DNA of 33,064 nucleotides from Flavobacteriaceae bacterium (GTDB taxonomy: Bacteria > Bacteroidota > Bacteroidia > Flavobacteriales > Flavobacteriaceae): contig CANHKZ010000011.1 in the NCBI GenBank assembly GCA_947461425.1, forward strand, positions 1 through 33,064. Direction: 5' to 3'. The notes below the pieces were generated by a model. The model was given only the letters and a program-made list of their open reading frames with translations, ran no database searches and was not told where the DNA came from. Below, in pieces: positions 1 through 11,154 of the stretch (positions are counted from its first letter, which is position 1; the number at the start of each line of letters is the position of its first letter). The position numbers were made by a program, and so were the translations under genes.

Positions 1-249
1 ATAGTCAACGATTTTTTCTTTGTATTGTTCACTTAAATCGACCGTTTGAAATGGAATTCCTAATTTTTCAGCTACCAATAACGCATCATTACTGTCCTCT
101 AACCAAGGACAATCATTAGAAATTGTTACAGAATCATCATGCCAGTTTTTCATGAAGAGACCTATCACTTCATAGCCTTGCTGCTTCAATAAATAAGCTG
201 CAACACTCGAATCAACACCTCCCGAAAGACCAACAACTACTCGTTTCAT
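1..249 (-). CDS. mnmA: tRNA-specific 2-thiouridylase MnmA, N-terminal part (gene runs off the left edge)
   Basis: Reverse-strand frame from ATG at 249 reads [39 protein letters not shown]..., with the PP-loop SGGVDS motif and MnmA-like continuation. Confidence 0.9.
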   Translation of the reverse strand, partial: MKRVVVGLSGGVDSSVAAYLLKQQGYEVIGLFMKNWHDDSVTISNDCPWLEDSNDALLVAEKLGIPFQTVDLSEQYKEKIVDY

Positions 250-308
250 TTCCAATTTATTAGGATGTAATGGGTTGCAAAGTTACAAAACATTTGCTTG
301 AATTGATT

Positions 309-1010
309 TTATTTCTGTTGTGGGCTTTTGCTTTTTTGCGACAAATCAGAACTAGATTTTTTAATTAACATTCCGTTTTCTAAAACTTCCCAAATACCTG
401 ATTTTTTTCCTTGTACAAAAATGCCTTTTGAAACCAAATTCCCATTTATATCTCTATAAATAGCCAATCCATCATATTCACCATTTTTAAAAATAGCTTC
501 TTCCAAAACGATACCATTTTCACTAAATTTTTTATAGACACCTTGCTTTAGATTGTTAACATAATTAATTTGTTCTGCTATCTTTCCATTTGGGAAATAG
601 ACAGTTCTAACTCCTTCTAATTTGCCATTTTTATACGTCTCTTCAGTCATTATAGAAGAGGAAGCATAATGATAGTATTTCCAATTTCCTTCAAATAGTT
701 TATTAACAACTTTTCCTTCGCTTACTTTATTTTTGTTTTGGTCATAAAATATCGTGTAAGCTGAATTATCTTTTGTATTAAATTCCCGTGAAGCAATTAA
801 ATCACCTTTTTGAGTATCGTCAAAAAATTGGAATAGACCTACTTCTTTACCATGTTCAAAAGTCCCCTGGTAACGGGGTCTTTTTGACTCTTCATAAATT
901 CCTTTCCAAAGACCATGTTTAAGGCCTTTAGCGTCTAGTTTATTGGTTTCCGTTTGTGCGTGCAGAACACTAAACAACATGCTAACCAAAAACAATATTA
1001 CATTTCTCAT
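309..1010 (-). CDS. Secreted YwqK/MORN-like repeat protein
   Basis: 233 aa with N-terminal signal peptide and repeated G.W..Y...G...G.....NG motifs (YFPNGKIAEQINYVNNLKQGVYKKFSENG). Confidence 0.7.
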   Translation of the reverse strand: MRNVILFLVSMLFSVLHAQTETNKLDAKGLKHGLWKGIYEESKRPRYQGTFEHGKEVGLFQFFDDTQKGDLIASREFNTKDNSAYTIFYDQNKNKVSEGKVVNKLFEGNWKYYHYASSSIMTEETYKNGKLEGVRTVYFPNGKIAEQINYVNNLKQGVYKKFSENGIVLEEAIFKNGEYDGLAIYRDINGNLVSKGIFVQGKKSGIWEVLENGMLIKKSSSDLSQKSKSPQQK

Positions 1011-1057
1011 ATTTGGTATTTATATAGTAACGAATTGTTTTACAAAAAATTATTGCT

Positions 1058-1094
1058 GAAAAAAAATCCCGAAATGTATCGAGATTTTTTTTAA
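1058..1094 (-). terminator. Rho-independent-like terminator downstream of yidC
   Basis: AAAAAAAATCCCGAAATGTATCGAGATTTTTTTT: stem AAATC(C)CGA / TCG(A)GATTT flanked by A and T runs, directly after the yidC stop. Confidence 0.6.
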
Positions 1095-1096
1095 AC

Positions 1097-3001
1097 TTAT
1101 TTTTTATTTTGTTTGGCTTTTTGAGCCTCGGCTTGTTGCATAGCCTCTTGTAATTTTTGTTGGAACTTACCTGGTTTTTTTGGCTCTTTCAATTTATTTT
1201 CTTGTATTTGAGCATGAATTTTATCACTATCAATAAAATACTTTTTAATTACAATCATAATTCCAATTGTAATTAAATTCGAAATAAAGTTATATAAACT
1301 CAAGCCAGCACCATAACTATTGAAGAAAAATAACATCATCAATGGTGAAACGTAGATCATAATTTTCATCATTTGAGCCATATCTGGCATTCCTTCTTGT
1401 TGAGGCGCTGCCATTTGTTGGTCTCCCGATGTCATTTTCATGTAAAAGAAAATAGCAATGGCTGCCAATACAGGGAACAAACTAATATGATCTCCATACA
1501 ACGGAATATGAAAAGGTAATTTAACCACCTCATCAAACGAAGATAAATCGTCAGCCCAAAGGAAACTTTTTTGTCTTAATTCAAATGCTGATGGGAAAAA
1601 CTGGAATGAAGCATACATAAATGGCAACTGAATTAAAGCTGGAATACAACCCGCCATTGGGTTTACACCCGCTTTGTTGTATAACTTCATCGTTTCTTGC
1701 TGCTTTTTCATCGGGTCTTTTTTAAATTTTTCACCCAACTCAGCAATTTCTGGACGCAATACCTTCATCTTAGCTTGAGATAAAAAGGATTTAAAAGTTA
1801 TTGGCGACATGGCTATTTTAATCAAAATAGTGAAAATAATAATCGCAATACCATACGCAATATAAGAACTCAAGAATCCAAACAACGGAATAAAAATAAA
1901 CTTGTTTATCCAACCAAAAACACCCCAACCTAACGAAATAATTTTTTCTAAATTCTTGTCGTAATTGTATAATGTTTTGTAATCTGTTGGTCCTAAATAC
2001 CAATTCATCTTGTAATCAATCTCTCCGTTTGAAAAAGCCAAAGGAATATCCGCTGTAAATTGTTTCGTGAATACGGTATCAACAGCTTCATCATTAACTA
2101 AATCATTGGATACTAATTTTGAAGTAGCAAAAGGTTTGTCGGTCAATAAAATTGTAGAGAAGAAATGTTGTTTAAATGCAACGAAAGTAGCATTTTCTGC
2201 ATTCTCTTCGGAGTTTTCACCTTGGCTAACATAGTCAATTTTACCATCTTTGTGTTCGAAATACACTTCAGTATACCTATTTTCATAAGAAATACTTTTC
2301 TCATTTCTATACGTTTTCATATTCCATTGTAAATCCAATGGTTTCGAAGTATTAAGAACTTTATTTAATCCTTGGGAACGAACATCAAAACCAATCATAT
2401 AATCGTTTGGTTTCAAAATGTACTTGTATTCCAAATACTCATTAGCACCTGCTTTCAATTTCATGGAAATAATTTGATCCGATCCTACTTTTGATACAGT
2501 AGGTTCAAAATACAAGTCTTTTGTTTGTAGGGTTCTATTATCAGAAGTTTGAAGAACAATATTTAAATTCGTGTTATTGTCTTTAATCAACTCAACTAAC
2601 TGACCTGAGCCTTTTTTGAATTTTTCATGTTGCTTTAAAACTGCTTCTACAATAAAACCTCCTTTGTTGGCGATTTTTAATTTTAAAACATTATTTTCTA
2701 TTGTGGTAAAATCCGCTTTGGAAGTAGACAAAGTGGCTGAATAAGCAAAGTTACCTAATGATTTTTGTAATTGAACTAATTGGGTAGAATCACCTGAAGT
2801 TATAATAGCAACGGAAGCTTTTTCAATTGATTTTTGTTCCAATTCTTTTGCTTTAGTAGCTTTGGCTACCAATTCTTTTTTTGCTTTTTCTGCAGCGACT
2901 ACTTTAGGATCCGGTTGATTTTGATACATTATCCAAATCAAGATTCCAAAAATTAATACAAAACCAATAATTGAATTCAGGTCTAATTTACTTTTTTCCA
3001 T
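1097..3001 (-). CDS. yidC: Membrane protein insertase YidC
   Basis: 634 aa; N-terminal TM, periplasmic domain, and C-terminal core with KIAMSPITFKSFLSQAKMKVLRPEI and NPMAGCIPALIQLPFMYASFQFFPSAFELRQKSFLWADDLSSFD. Confidence 0.96.
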   Translation of the reverse strand: MEKSKLDLNSIIGFVLIFGILIWIMYQNQPDPKVVAAEKAKKELVAKATKAKELEQKSIEKASVAIITSGDSTQLVQLQKSLGNFAYSATLSTSKADFTTIENNVLKLKIANKGGFIVEAVLKQHEKFKKGSGQLVELIKDNNTNLNIVLQTSDNRTLQTKDLYFEPTVSKVGSDQIISMKLKAGANEYLEYKYILKPNDYMIGFDVRSQGLNKVLNTSKPLDLQWNMKTYRNEKSISYENRYTEVYFEHKDGKIDYVSQGENSEENAENATFVAFKQHFFSTILLTDKPFATSKLVSNDLVNDEAVDTVFTKQFTADIPLAFSNGEIDYKMNWYLGPTDYKTLYNYDKNLEKIISLGWGVFGWINKFIFIPLFGFLSSYIAYGIAIIIFTILIKIAMSPITFKSFLSQAKMKVLRPEIAELGEKFKKDPMKKQQETMKLYNKAGVNPMAGCIPALIQLPFMYASFQFFPSAFELRQKSFLWADDLSSFDEVVKLPFHIPLYGDHISLFPVLAAIAIFFYMKMTSGDQQMAAPQQEGMPDMAQMMKIMIYVSPLMMLFFFNSYGAGLSLYNFISNLITIGIMIVIKKYFIDSDKIHAQIQENKLKEPKKPGKFQQKLQEAMQQAEAQKAKQNKK

Positions 3002-3046
3002 TATATTTTTAAAATAGTTAATGTTTTAAGAAACGGGGTTCTTGTA

Positions 3047-4666
<1,620 letters not shown>

Positions 4667-4699
4667 TCAGTTTGTATTGTAATTGTGTAAAAAACGGAG

Positions 4700-4707
4700 C
4701 AAAAATA
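4700..4707 (-). promoter_or_regulatory. Putative Bacteroidota -7 element for pyrG (TATTTTTG)
   Basis: Plus-strand CAAAAATA is the reverse complement of TAnnTTTG, 40 bp upstream of the pyrG start; no clear -33 element. Confidence 0.35.
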
Positions 4708-4773
4708 CAATTATAAATTGAGAAAATACCGTTTTGAGATTTTGAAAATTTATGTTCTATGAGAAATATATAG

Positions 4774-5007
4774 TTAAGTCGTTTTAGGGTATTGCTTTTT
4801 AATATTTCGAATTAAGTCTTCCAATCCGTTTAATTTTAGTTCATAAACCAATTGCAATTGTTGCCCTAATTCGCCTTTTGGAAACCCTTTATTATTGTAC
4901 CAAACTATATAATACTCAGGTAAATCAATCAAATACCAACCTTCGTATTTTCCAAAAGGCATTTTGGTATGCGCTAGTTTGATGAGTTGTTTTTGGTCGC
5001 TTTCCAT
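4774..5007 (-). CDS. DUF3820 family protein
   Basis: 77 aa with MPFGKYEGWYLIDLPEYYIVWYNNKGFPKGELGQQL, typical of DUF3820. Confidence 0.8.
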   Translation of the reverse strand: MESDQKQLIKLAHTKMPFGKYEGWYLIDLPEYYIVWYNNKGFPKGELGQQLQLVYELKLNGLEDLIRNIKKQYPKTT

Positions 5008-5014
5008 ATGGATT

Positions 5015-6196
5015 TTACTTTGCTTCTTTGACAGTCAAATCGGCATCGTAATACAAAATATACAATCCTTTATTAGCAAAACCGCCCGTTTCATTTTTAA
5101 AATAATCAAACTTACTTTCGACTTGTTCGGTTACTTGATTAGTACTTTCAAAAAATCCAATCGGTTGTGACAAACGCATTAATGCATCAAAAGTCACATC
5201 AAAACCACGTATAGCAAACGCATTGGGAGTTACTTTATTTATTAATTTGAAATTCTTTTCGAAAAGTATTGCTTGTGGATTTGTATTCTCACGAGTCATA
5301 GAAGGATACATCAATTTCAATTTCACTAAATCCGCAAATTCTATCTCATCGGTATTTAAAGTTTCATTGGGTTCCAAAATTACCAGTTGCACATTGAACC
5401 ATTGTTGAACACTTAACAAAGCGGTCATGGTAGCCTTAATCATGCTGGTATTGGTGGTTTCCATTACCACATAATTGATTTTATTTTTTACCAACAAGCC
5501 TTTTAAACTAAGTACATTTAAAGCTCCTGATGCATCTAATGCGGCAAACCGAACGTCTTTTTGATTGTCTTGAATGTATTTTTTAATTGATACTTTTTTC
5601 TTGTCAACTACAGCAATGATATTCCCGTTTTTAGAACGCATAAAATCAAAAATAGCGGAACGAAGTAGGGCTGATGAAGTAATCGTTTGAAACAAATTAG
5701 GATATGATTTTCCGATTTCTTTTGATAAAGGCGAAATTACTGCGACTTGATTAGCTGCAAGTAATTCAGCTGTTTTCTCCACATTGGTTTGATAAAAAGG
5801 CCCAATCACCGCCGAAAAAGCATCTAAATTATTCCATTTAATCAGGCTTTCAATATTGGAATTACTCTTGGTTTCCTCTGAATCAAATACACTAACATCT
5901 ATTGAAATTCCTAATTGTTTGGCCGAGTCAATAGCCATTAATGCACCAGAATAAAAATCCAAAGTCATGTTTAAAAACTTGTCTTTATTTAAACGATCTA
6001 CTATAGAATTAACCGTATCGTTTTGCACTTTTGCTAAATTAAATGGTAGTAGTAAAGCTAATTTTTTAGTTTGATTAACCGGAGGTTTTGCTATCTGCAA
6101 TCCGTTAGTTGGGGCCTGATTAGAAGTGCTTTCTTGCGCGCCAATTACATTGGCAAACAAAAGACTAACTAGCAGTATTTTGAAAAAATAGTTCAT
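5015..6196 (-). CDS. Secreted periplasmic-binding-protein (type 1) fold protein, related to the LysM/PBP1 family but with no visible LysM repeat
   Basis: The ORF is called to 6244, but the signal peptide starts at MNYFFKILLVSLLFANVIGAQ (6196). Body: KLALLLPFNLAK...FYSGALMAIDSAKQLGISIDVSVFDSEE...AVIGPFY...VISPLSKE. Confidence 0.7.
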   Translation of the reverse strand: MNYFFKILLVSLLFANVIGAQESTSNQAPTNGLQIAKPPVNQTKKLALLLPFNLAKVQNDTVNSIVDRLNKDKFLNMTLDFYSGALMAIDSAKQLGISIDVSVFDSEETKSNSNIESLIKWNNLDAFSAVIGPFYQTNVEKTAELLAANQVAVISPLSKEIGKSYPNLFQTITSSALLRSAIFDFMRSKNGNIIAVVDKKKVSIKKYIQDNQKDVRFAALDASGALNVLSLKGLLVKNKINYVVMETTNTSMIKATMTALLSVQQWFNVQLVILEPNETLNTDEIEFADLVKLKLMYPSMTRENTNPQAILFEKNFKLINKVTPNAFAIRGFDVTFDALMRLSQPIGFFESTNQVTEQVESKFDYFKNETGGFANKGLYILYYDADLTVKEAK

Positions 6197-6230
6197 TTTA
6201 TTTTGTATTAAAACAATTCCTTTATAACAA

Positions 6231-6273
6231 TTGAACGGTATCAAATTTATGACAAAATCTGATACCGTTTCAA
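6231..6273 (-). terminator. Intercistronic hairpin between guaA and the downstream PBP-like gene
   Basis: TTGAACGGTATCA / TGATACCGTTTCAA: 13-bp stem with one bulged A and a 16-nt loop, just after the guaA stop; no strong T tract. Confidence 0.5.
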
Positions 6274-6299
6274 TTAAAAACTTTCAATTTAAGTAGTGA

Positions 6300-7829
6300 C
6301 TATTCCCACTCAATCGTAGCAGGTGGCTTTGAACTAATATCATACACCACACGATTTACACCTTTTACTTTATTAATAATTTCGTTTGAAATTTTCATTA
6401 AGAAATCATACGGCAAATGTACCCAATCCGCTGTCATTCCATCAGTAGATTCTACTGCACGAAGTGCCACTACTTTTTCGTAAGTACGCTCGTCTCCCAT
6501 TACGCCAACACTATTTATTGGCAACAAAATAGCTCCTGCTTGCCATACTTTATCGTACAATCCCCAAGATTTCAATCCTTCGATAAAAACCGAATCTACA
6601 TCTTGTAAAATTTGTACTTTTTCTGGAGTAATATCTCCTAAAATTCGAATGGATAATCCTGGCCCCGGAAAAGGATGTCTTCCTAATAACTCTGGATCAA
6701 TTCCTAAAGTAGCTCCCACTCTTCGCACCTCATCTTTGAAAAGCATGCGCAATGGTTCTACAATTTTTAATTTCATATAATCAGGTAAACCTCCTACATT
6801 GTGGTGGGACTTAATTGTAGCTGATGGTCCTTTAACAGAAACAGATTCAATTACATCAGGATATATAGTTCCTTGCGCCAACCATTTTACATCTTCTATC
6901 AAATGCGATTCATCATCAAAAACCTCTATAAATACTCGTCCGATGATTTTACGTTTGGTTTCTGGATCACTCACTCCTGCCAATTCTGACAAGAAACGAT
7001 CTCCCGCATCTACTCCTTTTACGTTCAAACCCATTCCTTTGTATTGATCTAAAACACTTTGGAATTCATTTTTTCGAAGCAAACCATTATTTACAAAAAT
7101 ACAATATAAGTTTTTACCAATTGCTTGGTGCAATAAAACCGCCGCTACTGTCGAATCTACTCCACCAGAAAGACCTAAAACTACTTTGTCGTCTTGTAAT
7201 TTTTCTTTTAGCTCTGCTACCATATCCGTAACAAACGCATTGGGAGTAAAGTTTTGAGGAACCTCAGCAATCGTAACCAAAAAATTTTCTAACATTTTAG
7301 TCCCTTCTGAGGAATGGAACACTTCTGGATGGTATTGAATTGCATAGGTGGTTTCTCCTTCTATTCGATAGGCAGCAAATTCCACATCGTTTGTACTAGC
7401 TAATTTAACTCCACCAGTTGGCAAGGATTTAATACTATCACTGTGACTCATCCATACTTGGCTATTAGGAGAAATTCCTTTAAAGAAAACTTCCTCTTCT
7501 TTGATATAAGATAAATTAGCTCTTCCATATTCTCTTGTATTAGAAGAGGCTACCTCTCCACCACTAAAGTGGGCTAAATATTGTGCTCCGTAACAAACAG
7601 CCAATAAAGGTAATTTGCCTCTGATTTGAGATAAATCAGGATGTGGCGCATCTTCTGAACGAACAGAAAATGGACTTCCACCTAAAATTACGGCTTTGTA
7701 TGGTGATAAATCAGTTGGAAAATTGTTATAAGGAAAAATTTCGCAGAATATATTTAATTCGCGAACTCTGCGCGCAATAAGCTGTGTGTATTGCGAACCG
7801 AAATCTAAAATAAGTACGTTGTGTTGCAT
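6300..7829 (-). CDS. guaA: GMP synthase (glutamine-hydrolyzing)
   Basis: ORF called to 7835; the conserved start is [41 protein letters not shown]-loop, [16 protein letters not shown], and C-terminal KPPATIEWE. Confidence 0.97.
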   Translation of the reverse strand: MQHNVLILDFGSQYTQLIARRVRELNIFCEIFPYNNFPTDLSPYKAVILGGSPFSVRSEDAPHPDLSQIRGKLPLLAVCYGAQYLAHFSGGEVASSNTREYGRANLSYIKEEEVFFKGISPNSQVWMSHSDSIKSLPTGGVKLASTNDVEFAAYRIEGETTYAIQYHPEVFHSSEGTKMLENFLVTIAEVPQNFTPNAFVTDMVAELKEKLQDDKVVLGLSGGVDSTVAAVLLHQAIGKNLYCIFVNNGLLRKNEFQSVLDQYKGMGLNVKGVDAGDRFLSELAGVSDPETKRKIIGRVFIEVFDDESHLIEDVKWLAQGTIYPDVIESVSVKGPSATIKSHHNVGGLPDYMKLKIVEPLRMLFKDEVRRVGATLGIDPELLGRHPFPGPGLSIRILGDITPEKVQILQDVDSVFIEGLKSWGLYDKVWQAGAILLPINSVGVMGDERTYEKVVALRAVESTDGMTADWVHLPYDFLMKISNEIINKVKGVNRVVYDISSKPPATIEWE

Positions 7830-7832
7830 GCG

Positions 7833-7840
7833 CAAAAATA
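7833..7840 (-). promoter_or_regulatory. Putative -7 element (TATTTTTG) abutting the guaA start codon
   Basis: CAAAAATA on the plus strand, ending 3 nt upstream of the guaA ATG (7827-7829). Confidence 0.35.
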
Positions 7841-7887
7841 CTTTTAAAATTCGGAATTGAAAAATGGATTTTAAAAAAAAAAGTTAT

Positions 7888-8610
7888 TTACTCTTTGACT
7901 AATAAAATTGTTGCTTTGAAGCCTGTACCAAGGTTCCATTGACTTGCCGAAATCAAACTTCCTTTGTCATCAAAAACTTTAAACTCAGCGGTATTAGGAC
8001 CTGAAGTTCCTTGATTTAATGCTTCAAAATCTATTTTATTAAATCCTTTTTCCAATATAATTTCAAAACCTTTAAAAAATCCATCAAGTGTAACTTGATT
8101 TTCAATGATTTTATCATTTAAATACACTCTAATAATATCTCCGTCTACAAAAGCCGCATCACGATACATTATGCGAGCTTTACCTGACTTAGTTTTAAAA
8201 TCTCCCAAATTTTGATTTCTGCGGTACACAATTGCCTCAGGATCTTTGTCTTTTTTATTTAATCGTGCTTCGACTTCACCACCTGGTTTAACAAATTCAT
8301 TTTTTTGAACCATAGAAATTCCCTCAGATTGTCCTAATTGGAACGATTTTGAAGGAGGAGGTTTGGTGAATATGGCATCCGGACTGTTGAAAACATTAGG
8401 CGCTTTTATAGATGGAATATCCGAATTAGGAGGTGTGACTTTTTTTGTTTCTGCGACTTTTTTTGGAGCAATCGGAAACTTTCCTGCAGGAATTGCTTTG
8501 AACTTGGAACTAAACTCGCTCTGAGCGTGTCCTTTCCATGCCAATACAATAATCGCAAAAAATAGCAGTATTTGTTTCATTACAACCTTAACAGATAAAC
8601 TTGTGTCCAC
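7888..8610 (-). CDS. Secreted hypothetical protein (conserved flavobacterial type)
   Basis: 240 aa with signal peptide (ILLFFAIIVLAWKGHAQ), Pro/Lys-rich linker, and C-terminal beta-rich domain GFNKIDFEALNQGTSGPNTAEFKVFDDKG. Confidence 0.65.
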   Translation of the reverse strand: MDTSLSVKVVMKQILLFFAIIVLAWKGHAQSEFSSKFKAIPAGKFPIAPKKVAETKKVTPPNSDIPSIKAPNVFNSPDAIFTKPPPSKSFQLGQSEGISMVQKNEFVKPGGEVEARLNKKDKDPEAIVYRRNQNLGDFKTKSGKARIMYRDAAFVDGDIIRVYLNDKIIENQVTLDGFFKGFEIILEKGFNKIDFEALNQGTSGPNTAEFKVFDDKGSLISASQWNLGTGFKATILLVKE

Positions 8611-8828
8611 AAAAATAGCATAAATACTTTTTGTCTATACCGTATTAGATATTTCTTAACAAAATTCAATCTACTTTAGTAAATGAATAGCTATTGCCAT
8701 ACCGTATTTCTAAAAATAAAAAAATTAAAACATTATAACATAAATTGATTGCAGTATTTTTAAAAAGCAATACTAATTGATCCCCTATTTTAAACTATTT
8801 TTGAAGTACTATTAAAACCAATTTAAAA

Positions 8829-10076
8829 ATGAACCAACTAAAAACACTTCGCCTTTCACTACAATGGTTGGTCATTTGTGCTTTGATAGGACTTTTTTCT
8901 GGTTCGGCATCCGCTTTCTTTTTAGTCACTTTAAAATGGGTTACCCAAATTAGAGAGCATAACAGCTGGATCATTTGGTTATTGCCGGTTGGAGGTTTAC
9001 TCATTGGTTTATTATATCATTATTATGGCGCTTCAGTAATCAAAGGCAATAATTTACTTCTAGAAGAATACGAAAATCCGCAGCAACCCATTCCGTTCAA
9101 AATGGCGCCCTTAGTTCTTATTGGCACCTTAATTACACATTTGATTGGTGGTTCAGCGGGTCGCGAAGGAACAGCAGTTCAAATGGGTGGCGCTATTGCC
9201 GACCAATTTTCAAAGCTATTTCAATTGGACAAAAAAGACCGAAAAACCATAATTATCATAGGAATTAGTGCCGGATTTGCTTCCATTTTCGGGACACCAT
9301 TAGCGGGTGCTTTGTTTGCTTTAGAGATAGTTTATTTCAGTAAAATCAATCTTAAAAGTGTTGTTTTATCTTTTATTGTGGCTTATGCGGCCTATTATAC
9401 AGTTGCGTTTTGGCAAGTCCAACACACTCATTATAGTATTCCAAGTATTCCTGAAATGAATTGGAACAACTTGCTTTGGACTATTGGAACTGGAATTATT
9501 TTTGGATTGGCAGCGCTTTTATTTTCTAGAACAACCCATTGTTGGAATGATTTATTTTCGAAATACATTAGTTATGGTCCACTTCGTCCTGTAATTGGAG
9601 GAACTGTTTTAGCAGTGATTATTTTTTTTATCGGCACAACCAAATACATTGGATTAGGTATACCTGAAATCGAAAAAGCCTTTTCAACCCCTAACGAATC
9701 CTATGACTTTCTATTGAAAATTCTCTTTACAGGTTTTACATTAGGCGCTGGTTTTAAGGGAGGAGAAGTGACACCGCTTTTCTTTGTGGGTGCTACTTTG
9801 GGAAGTGCTTTGTCTATTGTAGTTCCATTACCAATAGCACTGTTAGCGGGCATGGGATTTGTGGCCGTTTTTTCGGGAGCTACTCATACTCCTATAGCAT
9901 GCACCGTTATGGGATTGGAATTGTTCGGAATTGAAGGAGGTGTTTTTATTGGTTTAGCTTGTTTGGTATCCTATTTTGCTTCAGGTTCTATTGGGATTTA
10001 CCGTTCACAAATTGTAAAAGGACCTAAGTACTTTTTGTACCAAAAAATAAATCCATACAAACAGGATTTTTTATAA
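8829..10076 (+). CDS. CLC-family anion (chloride or fluoride) transporter
   Basis: 415 aa polytopic protein with GGSAGREGTAVQMGGAIADQF and GAGFKGGEVTPLFFVGATLGSAL, which are CLC signature motifs. Confidence 0.92.
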   Translation: MNQLKTLRLSLQWLVICALIGLFSGSASAFFLVTLKWVTQIREHNSWIIWLLPVGGLLIGLLYHYYGASVIKGNNLLLEEYENPQQPIPFKMAPLVLIGTLITHLIGGSAGREGTAVQMGGAIADQFSKLFQLDKKDRKTIIIIGISAGFASIFGTPLAGALFALEIVYFSKINLKSVVLSFIVAYAAYYTVAFWQVQHTHYSIPSIPEMNWNNLLWTIGTGIIFGLAALLFSRTTHCWNDLFSKYISYGPLRPVIGGTVLAVIIFFIGTTKYIGLGIPEIEKAFSTPNESYDFLLKILFTGFTLGAGFKGGEVTPLFFVGATLGSALSIVVPLPIALLAGMGFVAVFSGATHTPIACTVMGLELFGIEGGVFIGLACLVSYFASGSIGIYRSQIVKGPKYFLYQKINPYKQDFL

Positions 10077-10146
10077 ACATGTAAAAATTAGGTTAATTTT
10101 TTAATTGATTTTTCGTTTAAATTAAAAAAATGTAATTTCGCAATCT

Positions 10147-11151
10147 ATGAAAACACAAGAAATTCAAGCGATTCAGGAGCTATTATCTACTCCTAAAAAG
10201 ATTGCAATAATTCCTCACCGTGGACCTGATGGAGATGCCATGGGTTCTACGCTAGCTATGTATCATTTTTTACTTAAAAATCACCATCAACCTACAGTTA
10301 TTTCTCCAAACGAAATGCCTCATTTTTTAGAATGGCTTCCAGGAGCAAATACAGTAAAAACTTACGAAAAAGAAAAAGCCGCTTGTACTAAAATATTGGA
10401 AGAAGCGGAAGTAATCTTCACCTTAGATTTTAATGCTTTGCACCGTACCGGAGAAATGGAAACTGTTTTAAGTACACTCAAAGTTCCTTTGATCATGATT
10501 GATCATCATCAATTCCCGGATAATTATGCTACCTTTACCTACTCTGATACGAATTTTGGTTCTACCTGCGAAATGGTTTATAACTTCATTTCTTTTTTAG
10601 GTAAAAAAGCCGACATAGATGAGAAAATTGGAACTTGCCTTTATACCGGAATTTTAACCGACTCCGGATCGTTTCGCTTCCCAAAAACCACTGGAACTAC
10701 ACACCGCATCATTGCCGAACTAATTGATTTAGGAGTTCAAAACACTGTTATCCCAACTTTACTTTTTGACAACAGTTCGTTTGGCCGTTTGCAAATTTTG
10801 GGTCGTGCTTTGCAAAACATGAAGATTGTAACCGAACATAAAACGGCTTATACCTATTTGACACAAGACGAACTAGATTCTTTTGATCACGTTAAAGGTG
10901 ATACCGAAGGAATCGTCAACTATGGATTGAGTATAAAAGGAATTATCTTTACCGCAATTTTTATCGAAAATAAAGACGAAAAAATCATTAAAATTTCGTT
11001 CCGTTCACAAGGTGATTTTGATGTCAATCAATTTGCTAGAGATCATTTTAATGGTGGAGGACACATTAATGCTGCAGGAGGAAAATCAGAAAATTCAATG
11101 GGAGATACCATTCGGAAATTTGAAGATTTAGTTAACAAATTACCCATCTAA
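10147..11151 (+). CDS. DHH/DHHA1 family phosphoesterase (NrnA-like oligoribonuclease / pAp phosphatase)
   Basis: 334 aa; IIPHRGPDGDAMGSTLAM, MIDHHQFPDNY, and C-terminal FNGGGHINAAGG (DHHA1). Confidence 0.93.
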   Translation: MKTQEIQAIQELLSTPKKIAIIPHRGPDGDAMGSTLAMYHFLLKNHHQPTVISPNEMPHFLEWLPGANTVKTYEKEKAACTKILEEAEVIFTLDFNALHRTGEMETVLSTLKVPLIMIDHHQFPDNYATFTYSDTNFGSTCEMVYNFISFLGKKADIDEKIGTCLYTGILTDSGSFRFPKTTGTTHRIIAELIDLGVQNTVIPTLLFDNSSFGRLQILGRALQNMKIVTEHKTAYTYLTQDELDSFDHVKGDTEGIVNYGLSIKGIIFTAIFIENKDEKIIKISFRSQGDFDVNQFARDHFNGGGHINAAGGKSENSMGDTIRKFEDLVNKLPI

Positions 11152-11154
11152 ATC

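Noticed and set aside
8753-8774. Inverted repeat AGTATT-N10-AATACT before the CLC gene
   Set aside because: Only 6 bp of AT-rich pairing, easily expected by chance in this composition.
8611-8828. Fluoride riboswitch upstream of the CLC gene
   Set aside because: I looked for the crcB-motif consensus and saw nothing resembling it by eye; a covariance-model search would be decisive.
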